From NCBI GenBank assembly GCA_944393455.1, contig CALYAH010000104.1, positions 1 through 6,139 of the forward strand: DNA of 6,139 nt, written 5' to 3'. This DNA comes from an uncultured Clostridia bacterium. GTDB taxonomy: Bacteria; Bacillota; Clostridia; TANB77; CAG-508. Positions 5,992-6,139 of this stretch are shown here, piece after piece; position 1 is the first letter of the stretch, and every line of letters begins with the position of its first letter. Below the pieces are notes generated by a model. The model was not told where the DNA came from and made no database searches. It saw nothing but the letters and a program-made list of their open reading frames with translations. The position numbers and the translations under genes were made by a program.

Positions 5992-6026
5992 ATGTCGCAT
6001 AAGAGAGTATAGCCCTTATGCGACAT
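5992..6026 (+). terminator. 12-bp perfect hairpin between mreB and the methylthiotransferase gene
   Basis: ATGTCGCATAAG (5992-6003) pairs perfectly with CTTATGCGACAT (6015-6026) around an 11-base loop. It is followed by TTTAAAATATT, which is a poor U-tract. The stem begins 4 bases after the mreB stop. It may be a weak or partial terminator, a message-end stabiliser, or a processing site that lets the downstream gene be read at a lower level. No promoter with good boxes is visible between it and the next start. Confidence 0.6.
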
Positions 6027-6059
6027 TTAAAATATTAAGTATTATAGAAAGAGGAAAAA

Positions 6060-6139
6060 ATGGAAAATAAAGAAACAATAAAAGTTGCATTTATTACATT
6101 AGGATGTAAAGTGAATCAGTACGAAACTAATGCTATGAC
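6060..6139 (+). CDS. mtaB: tRNA t6A37 methylthiotransferase MtaB (partial, 5' end only)
   Basis: Only the first 26 codons are inside the window. ATG 6060 follows GAGG (6051-6054) with 5 bases between. The peptide KVAFITLGCKVNQYETNAM is the N-terminal UPF0004 signature of radical-SAM methylthiotransferases. The TLGCKVNQYE form is that of MtaB (YqeV), which turns t6A into ms2t6A, rather than MiaB (which has a GCQMN-type signature) or RimO. Cys16 would be the first ligand of the auxiliary iron-sulfur cluster. It probably shares a transcript with mreB by readthrough of the hairpin. Its place next to tsaE-tsaB matches its substrate. Confidence 0.85.
   Translation, partial: MENKETIKVAFITLGCKVNQYETNAM

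Overview
The window is AT-rich, with strong Shine-Dalgarno sites (AGGAGG type), near-consensus sigma-A promoters with 17-bp spacers, and protein families typical of low-GC Bacillota. An anaerobic Clostridia-type (gut Firmicutes) genome is the best guess. This rests on gene content and style only, since no marker was searched.

Layout, left to right. (1) Positions 1-84 hold the possible tail of an upstream + strand ORF. (2) obg/cgtA (87-1362, +) is complete in content but broken by one extra base near 180. (3) A dCMP deaminase gene (1430-1930, +) follows. (4) A RimI-type GNAT acetyltransferase gene (1955-2392, -) converges on it and has its own promoter and an upstream hairpin. (5) A decayed, frameshifted 3' remnant of a surface-protein gene with a formylglycine-generating-enzyme-like (FGE-sulfatase) C-terminal domain spans 2563-3497 (+). 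(6) tsaB (3602-4330, -, TTG start) and tsaE (4348-4806, -) form an operon. (7) A compact divergent promoter region (4807-4976) separates them from mreB (4977-5987, +). (8) A 12-bp perfect hairpin precedes the start of an MtaB-type methylthiotransferase gene (6060 to the window edge, +).

Functional theme. TsaB and TsaE belong to the machinery that makes t6A37 in tRNA. The partial radical-SAM gene looks like MtaB, which converts t6A to ms2t6A. RimI is the usual operon partner of tsaE-tsaB in Firmicutes, but here it is split off by the surface-protein remnant. Obg (ribosome assembly GTPase), dCMP deaminase (dUMP supply for thymidylate) and MreB (cell-shape actin) are housekeeping genes.

The most unusual signal is a dispersed 29-bp intergenic repeat with core ACTCCGTCCC and ATGTTTTT/AAAAACAT arms. 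Four copies lie at 41-69 (+), 1372-1400 (-), 1947-1975 (+) and 3556-3584 (+). Two copies flank the dCMP deaminase gene as a perfect 29-bp inverted pair. Two are fused to near-identical hairpin terminators. Copies supply the stop codon and last residues of RimI, and the terminator arm encodes the last residues of the deaminase. The repeats sit at nearly every gene junction in the left two thirds of the window and none lies in the tsaE-mreB-mtaB part.
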